Assembly: GCA_051208035.1 (NCBI GenBank) | Contig: JBPJFZ010000001.1 | Coordinates: forward strand, 62,001-126,000 | Source: JACKOB01 sp024234575 | GTDB lineage: Bacteria > Pseudomonadota > Gammaproteobacteria > Pseudomonadales > Oleiphilaceae | Reading direction: 5' to 3' | Length of the DNA: 64,000 bases | Shown here: positions 1 through 8,774 of the stretch, one piece after another | Layout: every line of letters starts with the position of its first letter | Numbering within the stretch: position 1 is the first letter of the stretch | Position numbers and translations under genes: made by a program | Notes under the pieces: model-generated | Database searches by the model: none | What the model was told of the DNA's origin: nothing | The model's input: the letters and a program-made list of their open reading frames with translations, nothing else

Positions 1-314
1 GGCATACCGTATGACAACATGATCCCGGCTTTTACAAGCCTTGGGTGGTGTCCGTGATACTGAACCATCGCGTCGTTATCATAGGTTTCAAGGGTTAAAA
101 GTGCTTCGTACCAGTCATTTTGATAGTAATGATATAGCGCTGCCCCATAATTGAGATCCATTGCTCGTGGCTGTTTGATGGCCATAACATCAGCGATTGC
201 GTTTGACGAAAATGTGATGGCCGACAGGCAATAATGCAGTATGACGCACACCGCCCATATCACTGGTCGGCACGGCCACTTTTGCGTCTGGTAGCACTGT
301 TTCATCAAACCCAT
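1..314 (-). CDS. Partial secreted TPR-like protein (3' end outside window)
   Basis: The frame is open from a start near 314 to the left edge, so only about 104 N-terminal residues are present. The N-terminus is basic, then has a hydrophobic segment (residues about 18-38) ending near an Ala-rich cleavage region, so a signal peptide is likely. After it come Asn-Tyr-Gly-Ala-Ala-Leu-Tyr and Trp-Tyr-Glu-Ala-Leu-Leu, which look like one tetratricopeptide helix pair. It starts 82 bases after the stop of the 396-959 gene on the same strand and is probably in its operon. In-frame ATGs at 359, 314 and 305 are all possible; none has an ideal ribosome site. Function unknown. In relatives I recall, a large TPR protein follows this neighbour. 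Confidence 0.6.
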   Translation of the reverse strand, partial: MGLMKQCYQTQKWPCRPVIWAVCVILHYCLSAITFSSNAIADVMAIKQPRAMDLNYGAALYHYYQNDWYEALLTLETYDNDAMVQYHGHHPRLVKAGIMLSYGM

Positions 315-395
315 CACCTTCTGCCGTTGTTTAACGTTATGGTTGCAAGCTCGACGCATTGAAAAATCACCGAACGCGCAATCAACTGCAAATCT

Positions 396-959
396 CTACC
401 ACTCAACTGCAGTAAACTCTGGCTGGTACCTCATTGTTGAGTCTTTTATCACCAGCTCGATACGTGTTGTTTCGTTGTTTTTTTCGAAAGCTAATGCCGT
501 CGCACGTTTATACGGTTTTTGCTGCGGCCCAATGCCAATAAAAATGGCGGTCATCTCATGCTGACCAGATTTAAGGTTACCCAGGTACAAAGGGGCTATT
601 CCGCCCCGGTGCAATGCTTTCACCTGTCGATCGGTGAACAAGTGCGTCGCGACTATTTCGTCGTCCAGCTTTAGCTCAACCGAGTCCAGCTGAAAAAAGT
701 CACCAACATCCATTGATAAATACACGCCAACCTGGGTACTGGCCGGGAACAGCAAATCTTCTTCCAAAATGAACAGTTCACGGTTTAACTGCAGGGCTTT
801 TTTCTTTAACGACTCAAGCTGCACCGATGCCGCCTCATTACCCATCTGGTTTTCTGAGCTAGGGGATTCCGCCGCAACACTGCGGGCGGTGCTAATACAC
901 AGCGCCATCAGAACACCACAGGTACTGATGATTGGTAAGATTTTGCCTGTTACGTTCAT
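396..959 (-). CDS. Secreted protein of unknown function, paired with the TPR-like protein
   Basis: 187 residues with a clear signal peptide (hydrophobic residues about 8-28, cleavage after Val-Ala-Ala). GAGGAG lies 6 bases before the ATG, fixing the start. Residues about 45-62 form a short Leu/Lys/Glu-rich helix, perhaps a coiled coil. The rest looks beta-rich, with Asp-Ser-Val-Glu-Leu-Lys-Leu-Asp-Asp-Glu (about 91-100) and a Gly-Asn-Leu-Lys-Ser-Gly-Gln-His turn, like an immunoglobulin-type fold for a carried ligand or partner. As I recall, homologues are sometimes labelled AraC family regulators in databases; nothing here supports that, since there is no helix-turn-helix and the protein is exported. 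It sits between the DUF3570 gene and the TPR gene and probably belongs to their operon. Confidence 0.8.
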   Translation of the reverse strand: MNVTGKILPIISTCGVLMALCISTARSVAAESPSSENQMGNEAASVQLESLKKKALQLNRELFILEEDLLFPASTQVGVYLSMDVGDFFQLDSVELKLDDEIVATHLFTDRQVKALHRGGIAPLYLGNLKSGQHEMTAIFIGIGPQQKPYKRATALAFEKNNETTRIELVIKDSTMRYQPEFTAVEW

Positions 960-1000
960 GCTGTACTCCTCGAAAAAATCGAGTTAAATGATTGAAAGCG

Positions 1001-2164
1001 CTAGTACCAAATAGTAAGAAATAACCGTGTCACGTCGGCGCTAAAGTCATAAAAGGGCTCGGCTCCCGGCGCATACCCGGTTTGTGTCACGTCACGAAAG
1101 TCGTCATAGGTGAAGATCATATGGTCATACAGCAAAGACAGTGTGCCCTCTTTTACCCAACCACCCGCCGCGGCACCAAACCGGTAGGTCACCCCAAGAC
1201 CTATCGTATTGGAAGAAAAACTGCTCATTTCTTTATCTCTAGCTAAAAAGTTCTGTGCGTCCTGATAAGGAAACAAATCAGCATAAAAACTGGCACTGCT
1301 TTGTTGGTAAAAGCGGTACTTGAGATCAAGTTCCCAGTTGCTTTCAAAGGGGTGCACATAGCTGGTTTCTACTGTGTGGGCGTCGATGCCCCAAGTATCA
1401 GTAAAATAGCGATACTGTAGATTGGCGGCGGCCCGGTAGGGCAAAAACCAGGTCCCCTTTAAGGCAAATGCATTGCTTGTACGGGTCTCTGGGTAGACTT
1501 CGGCCTGGTAGTCGTAACCGCTTCCGTCTTCGGTTAAATATCGCACCTGTCGATAAGGGTTATTGAGGTATCCTTGATCGGTAATAAGCTCGTAATTGGC
1601 ATTCAACAGAAGATTTTTAGTTAATATCTGCGCCAGTGAAAGTCGAAAATGCGTGCGGTCGACATCTTCCGAGAAATCCGGCGCCCCTACTTTTCCGACC
1701 TGATCCCATCCTTTTGACACGCCCATACCCAGGGTGGTTAGGTCACCAAAGAAATCCTGCGTGACAGTAAAGTGCAAAGACTTTGCATTAAAATCGTTCT
1801 CATCACTTTGGGAAAATCCCAGGCTCATTACAGTTTTATTGTTCAGCAGATCGACACCTACGCCATACTCAGTACGTTCTTCTTCGTAAGGGCTTGCGGT
1901 AGCAATCACATCAACCGATGCACTACTCACCATATCAACGTAGTAATTGGCCGTAACAGAAATATTTGGGGTCGCGCTTTTACGAACTAACACGGAGGGG
2001 CCGTCTATTGTCATACCACCGCCATCGTAACGGTGATAAAGCACATCAATACTGTCTTCGGGTAACACAACGGCGTTGCCCCAAGGCGCACAGGCGCCCC
2101 AAACGATTAGGGCGACAACGCTCAGCTTTCGACAGTGATCAGTAAAGGCGCTAGTTACATCCAC
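1001..2164 (-). CDS. DUF3570 outer-membrane beta-barrel protein
   Basis: Recognised as DUF3570 by the segment around Asn-Ala-Asn-Tyr-Glu-Leu-Ile-Thr-Asp-Gln-Gly-Tyr-Leu-Asn-Asn-Pro-Tyr-Arg (mid-protein) and by alternating hydrophobic strands ending in the aromatic Leu-Thr-Ile-Trp-Tyr C-terminus typical of outer-membrane barrels. The frame is open to an ATG at 2221, but that would overlap DUF4266 by 71 bases. A GTG at 2164 has a perfect AGGAGG five bases upstream, formed inside the last codons of the DUF4266 gene, and gives a signal peptide starting Val-Asp-Val-Thr-Ser, so I place the start there, overlapping DUF4266 by 14 bases (translational coupling). The family is known to me as a companion of DUF4266, TlpA-like thioredoxins and ApbE; its function is not established. 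Confidence 0.85.
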   Translation of the reverse strand: MDVTSAFTDHCRKLSVVALIVWGACAPWGNAVVLPEDSIDVLYHRYDGGGMTIDGPSVLVRKSATPNISVTANYYVDMVSSASVDVIATASPYEEERTEYGVGVDLLNNKTVMSLGFSQSDENDFNAKSLHFTVTQDFFGDLTTLGMGVSKGWDQVGKVGAPDFSEDVDRTHFRLSLAQILTKNLLLNANYELITDQGYLNNPYRQVRYLTEDGSGYDYQAEVYPETRTSNAFALKGTWFLPYRAAANLQYRYFTDTWGIDAHTVETSYVHPFESNWELDLKYRFYQQSSASFYADLFPYQDAQNFLARDKEMSSFSSNTIGLGVTYRFGAAAGGWVKEGTLSLLYDHMIFTYDDFRDVTQTGYAPGAEPFYDFSADVTRLFLTIWY

Positions 2165-2450
2165 AACCGCCTCCTGAACCACCCTCAGCTCCACGCGCCC
2201 CTTCTCTCGATTGATACACATGGTGCATGTAACTGTTGGCGATACCGTGTCGCGATTGTGACATTATCGGGTCTGCCAGATTCTGCCTTTCATAGGGCTT
2301 AATCCAGGGCTCAATATTTGTGCAGCCGGTTGTAGTCAGCAGGCCTGCCAGCAGCAAACTCACGGCAGTATTTACAAACACTACCTTAAAACCACCAATG
2401 CGATTTTGCCTCGAACTCTGTGGTTTAACACCCAACCTATTCGCGAACAA
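2151..2450 (-). CDS. DUF4266 small lipoprotein with Cys-Gly-Cys tail
   Basis: At most 99 residues. A lipobox (Leu-Leu-Thr-Thr-Thr-Gly-Cys) gives a mature lipoprotein of only about 57 residues. The core Glu-Pro-Trp-Ile-Lys-Pro-Tyr-Glu-Arg-Gln-Asn-Leu-Ala-Asp-Pro-Ile-Met and the C-terminus Gly-Gly-Gly-Cys-Gly-Cys-Asn are hallmarks of DUF4266. The Cys pair could bind metal or undergo thiol exchange with the adjacent TlpA protein; that is inference. Start uncertain: the first ATG (2450) overlaps the TlpA gene by 14 bases, and a GTG about 65-70 bases further in, after AAGG, would also leave a complete lipoprotein signal. Expressed between the TlpA and DUF3570 genes. Confidence 0.85.
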   Translation of the reverse strand: MFANRLGVKPQSSRQNRIGGFKVVFVNTAVSLLLAGLLTTTGCTNIEPWIKPYERQNLADPIMSQSRHGIANSYMHHVYQSREGARGAEGGSGGGCGCN

Positions 2451-2961
2451 GGGTCTTTACCTCCTGCTCATAGTGCTTCTCATAACCTGCCTTAAAACTT
2501 TTATGGAAGAAGCGCATATTGCCATCCCGATCAACCATCACGGTCGTAGGCATCGCATCGACATCGTACAACTGGCTGACTTTTGCCGAGTTATCGTACA
2601 GCACCGGAAACGTCACACTGATGGTCGACAAAAACTTCTCTGCCAGCGCAGTGTTTTCATCGACATTGATCGCCACAACGCTAAAGCCAAGGTCTTTGTA
2701 TTTTTGATGGATCTCTTCGAGCAACGGCATTTCTTCTTTACAAGGGCCACACCAGGACGCCCAGAAGTTTATCAGCAAGACATTGCCAACTAGCTCACTG
2801 AGCTTCACATTGTCGCCAGCCTGACTCTTCAGCGTAAAGTCAGGTGCAGGTGCTCCAATTTCTTTGCCGGTAACGACCTCCGAAAGCCCCACACTACTCA
2901 CTGTGATGATCAGGCATAACTTCACCACCTGCGTGGTCAACATTTTGGTAAAATTCATCAT
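2437..2961 (-). CDS. TlpA-family periplasmic thioredoxin-like protein
   Basis: 174 residues with an N-terminal signal peptide (residues about 8-32) followed by the TlpA/ResA/AhpC-type fold. Visible signatures are Ala-Pro-Asp-Phe-Thr-Leu-Lys near residue 38, the redox motif Trp-Cys-Gly-Pro-Cys-Lys-Glu-Glu near residue 70, and cis-proline segment Ala-Met-Pro-Thr-Thr. Such proteins keep cysteines reduced in the periplasm, for example apocytochrome CxxCH sites or partner proteins. Here plausible clients are the haem-motif proteins of this locus and the Cys-Gly-Cys tail of DUF4266, whose gene overlaps this one. Family clear; client assignment is inference. Confidence 0.92.
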   Translation of the reverse strand: MMNFTKMLTTQVVKLCLIITVSSVGLSEVVTGKEIGAPAPDFTLKSQAGDNVKLSELVGNVLLINFWASWCGPCKEEMPLLEEIHQKYKDLGFSVVAINVDENTALAEKFLSTISVTFPVLYDNSAKVSQLYDVDAMPTTVMVDRDGNMRFFHKSFKAGYEKHYEQEVKTLVRE

Positions 2962-2984
2962 CCTGTACTCCTAAGTCATCGCTA

Positions 2985-3674
2985 CTAAAAAAACACGGAT
3001 ACACCAGTGCTTAGCTCAATGTTGTGCGTTGTTTTGTCGGCGCCAACGACATCAATGTCAAAAATATGGTCGCGAGCAGTTACCTGAAACGCCCACCAGT
3101 CAGTGGGATATACCTGATAACCAAAACCAAAATTAAGCGTTAACCGGCTGTCGCCAGCAAAATCAGTGCTACCCAGCCCGCCCAGTAGAAAAAAGCGGCT
3201 GTTAAATACTAAAGACCTGGCAACAAATGCTTGTCCGGGAAACAGGTTAAATCCGAAGGTCAGGTCGTAGGCTAATAATTTTCGGTCATCGTCCGGTAGC
3301 AACGACACATCGCCAGAAAGACGTTCGTAACTGCTTTTCCCGGCCTCTGTGGTGGCCACGTTGACCTCGGCAAAAAAATCCTCACTGAAGTGATAGCGTG
3401 CGTTAAAGCCATACAAAAGGCTCGACTCAAAGTCTTCGATACTCAAGATGCCGACGTAAACCCCCAACTCGAAGTTTTCCGAGTCGAGATTGTCAACCTG
3501 CACTTTTCGCGGTGTTACATCAGGGTCGAAAACGGTCTTGTCGGCATCAGTATCGGGCTCGGCACCAATCACCGCACCACTTAAAAAGCAGCAAGCAATA
3601 AGCCCGCAAGCCTTAAGCCAAAACTGTAAACGCCTTAACTTCGTTGTATGTTGCAAACTACATCCCCCAATCAA
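2985..3674 (-). CDS. Outer-membrane beta-barrel domain protein
   Basis: 229 residues; hydrophobic signal segment about residues 18-36. From about residue 68 the pattern is amphipathic strands (Phe-Glu-Leu-Gly-Val-Tyr-Val-Gly; Tyr-Gly-Phe-Asn-Ala-Arg-Tyr-His-Phe; Phe-Gly-Phe-Gly-Tyr-Gln-Val-Tyr) ending with a terminal Phe-Phe, as in small 8-strand outer-membrane barrels. The size and motif order fit the proteobacterial outer membrane beta-barrel domain family. Its start overlaps the stop of the upstream SH3-barrel gene by 4 bases, so the two are probably translated together. A separate barrel with its own signal, not a fragment of the neighbour. Ligand unknown. Confidence 0.8.
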   Translation of the reverse strand: MIGGCSLQHTTKLRRLQFWLKACGLIACCFLSGAVIGAEPDTDADKTVFDPDVTPRKVQVDNLDSENFELGVYVGILSIEDFESSLLYGFNARYHFSEDFFAEVNVATTEAGKSSYERLSGDVSLLPDDDRKLLAYDLTFGFNLFPGQAFVARSLVFNSRFFLLGGLGSTDFAGDSRLTLNFGFGYQVYPTDWWAFQVTARDHIFDIDVVGADKTTHNIELSTGVSVFF

Positions 3675-4498
3675 AAGTGCACACCAAGTCCGGCTTTAAT
3701 TTCGCTGGCGCTTTCATTCTTGTCCCGATCTGTAAACACGGTGTAATCCAGGTACTCAAGGCGCAGAAAATAGCGGCTAGTAATATCGTAACGCGCGCCA
3801 AATCCATAGTGCACATGGTCTTCCTTACGTTTTTTTTCTTGCGCTAAAGTTGCCTTGGGAGAGATATACACTTTGCCGCCTCCTAAGAGGAAATAAGGCG
3901 AAACCACCCACTCAGGAAAAGGCTGATGAACTAAATTTATACTTAACCAATTACTTTCAGAAAAGTCTCCAAGTACTTGAGAAATCGTTATTTCGGTACT
4001 GATATTGTCAGTAAAACGATAGCCTCCAAATAGCTGCAGCAGTGTTGCGCTTTCAAGCTGCCCCATCATCACTCCGGCCTCCCAGGGGTTGCTAATCACG
4101 GTGTCTGGATACTGGCTTTTAGTTTCGCTGCTAACGTTGACGGCAACACTTAATGCGTCGAATGTGACCCATCCCGTCGTGCCGTCTTCCGTTTTTACTT
4201 TTACCCAATCCGTGCGCTGTTGCAGTATTCTGATCTGTTCATTTTTCTCTGCGATGTAAAACACAGGATAGCCGCGCCCCGGGCCAGTATGTAACTCCAA
4301 AAAAGGCTGCAAGGTTACTTTTGTTGCCAGTACGCTTGCTTCGTCGTCCTTTACTGAAGTTTCTGATACCTCAGGGTTAGCGGCGAACCAACTGGCAGGC
4401 TCAGTCCAGTTCCAAGCGTTTGCTGTCGGTGACAACGTAAATGAAAACAGAGCACCACACATAAGCAACACACCACGGATTAAAGCACGCGTATTCAC
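3671..4498 (-). CDS. SH3 domain plus outer-membrane beta-barrel protein
   Basis: About 275 residues from the GTG at 4498, which I prefer to the ATG at 4549 because GGAG lies 7 bases upstream and the longer form would run into the PD40 gene. Order: signal peptide; a bacterial SH3 domain (Leu-His-Thr-Gly-Pro-Gly-Arg-Gly-Tyr-Pro through Thr-Gly-Trp-Val-Thr-Phe); then a barrel-like half beginning near Gly-Gly-Tyr-Arg-Phe-Thr and ending Gly-Leu-Gly-Val-His-Phe. The barrel half resembles the next gene's product, so the pair may have arisen by duplication. SH3 domains of this kind bind peptidoglycan or protein partners, so it may tie a barrel to the cell wall. Role in the redox locus is inference. 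Confidence 0.78.
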   Translation of the reverse strand: MNTRALIRGVLLMCGALFSFTLSPTANAWNWTEPASWFAANPEVSETSVKDDEASVLATKVTLQPFLELHTGPGRGYPVFYIAEKNEQIRILQQRTDWVKVKTEDGTTGWVTFDALSVAVNVSSETKSQYPDTVISNPWEAGVMMGQLESATLLQLFGGYRFTDNISTEITISQVLGDFSESNWLSINLVHQPFPEWVVSPYFLLGGGKVYISPKATLAQEKKRKEDHVHYGFGARYDITSRYFLRLEYLDYTVFTDRDKNESASEIKAGLGVHF

Positions 4499-4502
4499 AG
4501 GC

Positions 4503-7211
4503 TTACTCCGCTTCTGCCATAAATGGATCATTGGCGTATTGGCCACCAATATCTAACCATTCAGCGATCAACCGCAACTCATCAAAGCTCAGCCAGCCAT
4601 CATGACTGGCACCGGCGCTAAAAACATCAAAGAAACGGTTGCTGGCTAATGCTCCCGCTGAAGACATTGGCCCACGCACTGAGAACCGCTCAGTTTCCTG
4701 CATAGGATTTCCTTCCGCATCCACTATTAATTTACCCTCCTCATCACGAAGATAAACAGGGTTACCTTGCTCATCGAATACCAGTTCGGTGCGATCGACC
4801 AAAACGCCGTCGACCAGTGTTTGCTCGAAGTCACTGGCAAATAATTCAGGATAGGAACGGTAGTAGACGGGGATGTCCGTAGAGGGCTTGTCGCTCAATT
4901 CCAGTTGTGCCGCCGGAATTTGTGCCAAACCTTCGACATCCGTATCTGCATGGCATGCAGTACATGTATGATCGGCCACCAGCGTCACACCGTCTTCTGC
5001 CATAATTTGACGTGACAAACTCCAAAGCGGTTGGATGTGTTCTTGGTAGTGAATCACCGAACGGCAAAGACGATCCCAGCGATCAAGACACTGGGTGGTA
5101 ACCGGCATGGGGGTCACTAAGGCACGATAAGTTCTGCTATAGCTTTCCGCTTTTGCTGCCACTGACGAATCTGTCCAATCATCCTGAAAGTGCAAGTCAA
5201 CGGAAGGTATCCGTGGGCCACGAATGCGTTGGTAGGTGTCTGCCATGCTTTCGCCCATATCAGCGAATAACGCGGGCTCGGTATTAGGAAAGGGCAAGCC
5301 GGTAGTAGTCGCGCCTGCATTGGCAGATGCAGGTTGCGCGTCTTTGCGACCATGAGAAATCGTTGATGCATCGATATGGCAGCCATGACAGGCCATCGAC
5401 TCTCCTGCTCGCACTTGCAACCAGTTTTGATGGCGTTGCATCAGCCGGCGCCCCAGACTATCAGTAATGGATAAAGCGAAAGCCGTATCAGCAGGAACTA
5501 AAAAACTGGCCGAGCCATCTGGTTCAATCGGCACGTAGCCGATAATTTCCCGCATTAACTGATTACCCGCCACACCAAAAAGCGCGTTATCAACGTCGGC
5601 AATATCGTCATCCGGTTGGGATACCGGCTTTTCCAGACGAATAAACTGTGCGGGGCGTTGTAAAGGCGGTGTTTGCAGCGGGTCAGCCATCGCAGGTAAA
5701 CCTGAAGGTGTCACATCAATCCCGTCAATATCGTAAACACTACGTATTGTCACTAGCCCTAAGCCTTCTTCCGACAGTGACTCATTTACAGTGGCCAGAA
5801 ATGCTGGTGGTAATACACGTGGCTGGATAACAATCGCCTCGGTAAATGCGGTGTTTTCCTGCGGTGAGATAATAGGCAGCTGTGTCTGGGAGTTTGTATC
5901 CAACACCCACAATCCATATAACGGTGCAGCCTCTTCCAGATCCGGGTTAGCAAGGTTCGCAGTGGTACATGGTACGATGGTTTGTGTTGCCGACTCGCCG
6001 TCTTCGACACGATTAACCAGACGACATGGTGTCCAGCTCACCACCAACCGTTGCGTACCATCCAGAATAGGATTTGCCGAGTAATAGCGCCCGGCAAGAG
6101 AAACGCCCTCTTGCGTGACCACTTTGTTGTTAGAAAGGGATTGTTGCCCCCTGGACAACTCATCAGTGTCGCCATTTACCATCACACTGAAATCTACATA
6201 GGACTTTGCATCAATAACCGTGACATCCCCACCAGCTTGACTATGTCGGTACGGGCGAATTACCGCGATCAATTTACCTGCCTCATTTACTGCCAGGGTA
6301 CTGAATTGAATAGTACTGTTGTTGGTTCCTGTTTGGTGACTATTAACCCCATATAGCAGTTCCAGTGCATCACCTTCGGGATGAACCCGGTAAAGGTTCA
6401 TTTCATTCTTACTGCCAGCGTTATCCCAACGTACAAACGCGATAGTGCCATCATCCATCACAACGGGATTAGTATCGTGGCTCTGGTTAAATGTAATTTG
6501 CTCGATGGATGCGCCATCAGGGCTCATCGTATGTAAATTCAAGGCCGGGCTGCGGCGATCTTCATCCAAAGCCGAGAACTGAGGCTTGCCTTCGTCCAAT
6601 AATCTTGCTTTAGACTGCCGTTGCCTGGTCGACGAAAAAACAATACGGCCATCAGGTAAATAAGCAGGAAAGAGATCATCACCATCATCGGCAACTATAT
6701 CGGATGTAATGACTCGTTTGGCGAGGCCAGTATTAAGGGAATATTCCCAGATATTCCAGGTCGTTTCGGTATCTTCCAGCTCTGGGGCGCGGGCTGCAAA
6801 AACCACACGTTGCCCGTCAAAGGAGAGGGATAAATGTTTGACATCATATTGAACAATGCCGTCTTCATTCGCATACTTTGCGGCAGGAAAAATAAGTTCT
6901 GACAGATCAACAGACTTTGCGCTTGGGGATGCCTGCGCCTTGAGGTAAATCCGTGCGCCCGGGTTAAAAGCGGCGGGCTGGCGCAGATCAGCTTCCAAGG
7001 GGTTGCCTTCGGCAGATAATACGGGACGTTTAACATAAAGAACCGGTAATGCCTGAATCACCGGGTCGGCGGTTTCGCCCCCGCCACCAACACTGCCGCC
7101 GCATCCGTGTAAGACGAAGCCGATGGCAATTAACAGAAGTCGGCGAAGCAGTAACCAAGCATCACTGCAACCTTGCAGAAAAAAGCAGCGTTTGGTTAAT
7201 TGTTTAGTCAT
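4503..7211 (-). CDS. PD40/HzsA-like lipoprotein with two CxxCH haem sites
   Basis: About 902 residues. I choose the ATG at 7211, preceded by AAGG at 6 bases; ATGs at 7217, 7229 and 7244 are weaker. The lipobox Val-Leu-His-Gly-Cys-Gly-Gly follows a short hydrophobic stretch. The first half has PD40/TolB-like propeller blades (Leu-Ser-Phe-Asp-Gly-Gln-Arg-Val-Val-Phe; Tyr-Leu-Pro-Asp-Gly-Arg-Ile-Val-Phe-Ser-Ser). Two c-type haem motifs occur: Cys-His-Gly-Cys-His (about residue 605) and Cys-Thr-Ala-Cys-His (about 747). The Tyr-Val-Lys-Arg-Pro opening and the PD40-plus-haem order recall proteins labelled hydrazine synthase alpha-like in databases; this does not imply anammox. First gene of the minus-strand run; likely a surface or periplasmic redox protein, substrate unknown. 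Confidence 0.8.
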   Translation of the reverse strand: MTKQLTKRCFFLQGCSDAWLLLRRLLLIAIGFVLHGCGGSVGGGGETADPVIQALPVLYVKRPVLSAEGNPLEADLRQPAAFNPGARIYLKAQASPSAKSVDLSELIFPAAKYANEDGIVQYDVKHLSLSFDGQRVVFAARAPELEDTETTWNIWEYSLNTGLAKRVITSDIVADDGDDLFPAYLPDGRIVFSSTRQRQSKARLLDEGKPQFSALDEDRRSPALNLHTMSPDGASIEQITFNQSHDTNPVVMDDGTIAFVRWDNAGSKNEMNLYRVHPEGDALELLYGVNSHQTGTNNSTIQFSTLAVNEAGKLIAVIRPYRHSQAGGDVTVIDAKSYVDFSVMVNGDTDELSRGQQSLSNNKVVTQEGVSLAGRYYSANPILDGTQRLVVSWTPCRLVNRVEDGESATQTIVPCTTANLANPDLEEAAPLYGLWVLDTNSQTQLPIISPQENTAFTEAIVIQPRVLPPAFLATVNESLSEEGLGLVTIRSVYDIDGIDVTPSGLPAMADPLQTPPLQRPAQFIRLEKPVSQPDDDIADVDNALFGVAGNQLMREIIGYVPIEPDGSASFLVPADTAFALSITDSLGRRLMQRHQNWLQVRAGESMACHGCHIDASTISHGRKDAQPASANAGATTTGLPFPNTEPALFADMGESMADTYQRIRGPRIPSVDLHFQDDWTDSSVAAKAESYSRTYRALVTPMPVTTQCLDRWDRLCRSVIHYQEHIQPLWSLSRQIMAEDGVTLVADHTCTACHADTDVEGLAQIPAAQLELSDKPSTDIPVYYRSYPELFASDFEQTLVDGVLVDRTELVFDEQGNPVYLRDEEGKLIVDAEGNPMQETERFSVRGPMSSAGALASNRFFDVFSAGASHDGWLSFDELRLIAEWLDIGGQYANDPFMAEAE

Positions 7212-7516
7212 TTGCATCCTTGTAACCATATCCTTATCAGACATCTGTCTTAACCATGCGATCCATCCACGAAAAAGTATAACGCAGCTTACCCTTAAAA
7301 GCGCAAAACGGTTTTCATGGTCTGATTTCAGTATGGTACAGGCTAGTGTTGCTACACCAGTAACAGTGCGTTATCGAATGTAATCCTGTGAGAGAATACT
7401 CAAAACAGATGTGATATCTTCATTTACACTACACCCCATGGACGCGCTGATCGAAAGTAGCGACAGGCTGACGATCAAGAAAAGTCAGCGATACCCAGGC
7501 ACAGGAGCGATGCCGG
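7212..7516. other. Divergent intergenic region between two redox transcription units
   Basis: About 300 bases separate the minus-strand PD40 lipoprotein gene from the plus-strand CxxCH gene, so promoters for both runs must lie here. I see no strong operator, riboswitch or terminator, and no credible small gene. AT content rises around 7330-7430. Confidence 0.5.
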
Positions 7517-8761
7517 ATGACAGAAACCACCTCTAGAGCTAAGCCAGCCGTAACCAGATACATGATATCGACACGCACACCGATTTCCGCTGTGCTAGTC
7601 ATTATTGCCCTGTTTATATCATCTATTTGCAACGCCGATGTAAGGGATCAAGCAAAACGCATCCATGACAGACTCACGGGGGTGCCACCCTCAGCCGAAA
7701 CGCTTGATGATATGACCGCGTTAATTGCATCAGGTGACCCACTGGCGGCTGCAAATCTTGCTGTTGAGCACCCCGACTTTTACGACGTCACGTTAAAAGT
7801 TCTTGTCGCGCCATGGACCAACGAAGAACAATCCAAATTTGTTACGTTAAACGATTACTCGGCAACCGTCATAGGTACTATCAGAGACAATTACGATTTT
7901 CGCGAAATTTTTTACGCCGACCGCACCTATATTGGCAAGGGCTCATTAGGTCTTCCTGCCTATGCAACGAATAACAACGCACATTACGAACAACTGGATG
8001 CGCTAAAAATCCCGTTAAAAGATAACCTGCAGGAAGTTACCCAGTCTTCTGTTACCGGGCTTCCACCGGATGCCACGGCCGGGGTAATTACCAGCCGGGC
8101 GGCAGCAAAGGCATATTTCATTGGCGGCACTAACAGAGCCATGTTCCGTTTTATGGTTCTTAACCACCTGTGTAACGATCTTGAGCAATACAAAGACAAT
8201 ACATTGCCCGCAGATAGAATCAGACAAGATATCAGCCGCAGTCCCGGTGGCGACAGTCGTTTATACCTGAACAACTGCCTGGGTTGTCATACAGGAATGG
8301 ATCCAATGACCCAGGCATTCGCCTATTACGACTACGCCTATGACAGCAACAACGACCCCGATGGTCTGCAAGGGGCGCTGGTTTATAACGATGTAAACAG
8401 CGGCGAGTCACGGGTACAGGCCAAATATCACATCAACGCCACCACATTTCCATTAGGATATATCACCCCAAATGATCGCTGGGACAATTACTGGCGACAG
8501 GGAAAAAACAAGGTTATAGGCTGGTCATCAACGCTTCCCGGCGCTGGCAATGGCGCAAAATCATTGGGTATGGAGCTTTCACATACCGAGGCGTTTGCAT
8601 CCTGTCAGGTGAAGCATGCGTTTGAGACGGTTTGCTTAAGAGTGCCTTCAAACAGCGCCGACAGAAACCTGGTAAAAGAAATCGCCGATGAGTTGACGAC
8701 ATCGTCTTTTAATCTAAAAACAGCATTTACCAAATCTGCTGTTTACTGCATGGGTGAGTAA
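7517..8761 (+). CDS. Secreted protein with one CxxCH haem site
   Basis: 414 residues. The signal peptide is best seen from the second Met (about residue 16): Val-Leu-Val-Ile-Ile-Ala-Leu-Phe-Ile then cleavage near Cys-Asn-Ala. A single c-type haem motif, Cys-Leu-Gly-Cys-His, is at about residue 253, followed by Thr-Gly-Met-Asp-Pro-Met. The arrangement (alpha-helical N-terminal half, one haem site, C-terminal repeats of conserved Cys pairs such as Cys-Gln-Val-Lys and Cys-Leu-Arg) resembles the cytochrome-like partners encoded beside DUF1501-type proteins. Its stop overlaps a GTG of the next gene, so translation is coupled. The start could be 7517 or the ATG at 7562. No exact family name; probable electron carrier. 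Confidence 0.75.
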   Translation: MTETTSRAKPAVTRYMISTRTPISAVLVIIALFISSICNADVRDQAKRIHDRLTGVPPSAETLDDMTALIASGDPLAAANLAVEHPDFYDVTLKVLVAPWTNEEQSKFVTLNDYSATVIGTIRDNYDFREIFYADRTYIGKGSLGLPAYATNNNAHYEQLDALKIPLKDNLQEVTQSSVTGLPPDATAGVITSRAAAKAYFIGGTNRAMFRFMVLNHLCNDLEQYKDNTLPADRIRQDISRSPGGDSRLYLNNCLGCHTGMDPMTQAFAYYDYAYDSNNDPDGLQGALVYNDVNSGESRVQAKYHINATTFPLGYITPNDRWDNYWRQGKNKVIGWSSTLPGAGNGAKSLGMELSHTEAFASCQVKHAFETVCLRVPSNSADRNLVKEIADELTTSSFNLKTAFTKSAVYCMGE

Positions 8762-8774
8762 GGGAGTACACACA

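Noticed and set aside
396..959. AraC-type regulator label
   Set aside because: Has a signal peptide and no helix-turn-helix; the label as recalled from databases is not supported.
2320..2793. Plus-strand 157-residue frame
   Set aside because: Antisense shadow of the TlpA and DUF4266 genes; no ribosome site or domain.
4503..7211. Anammox hydrazine synthase
   Set aside because: Similarity is limited to PD40 blades and haem motifs; no other anammox genes are present.
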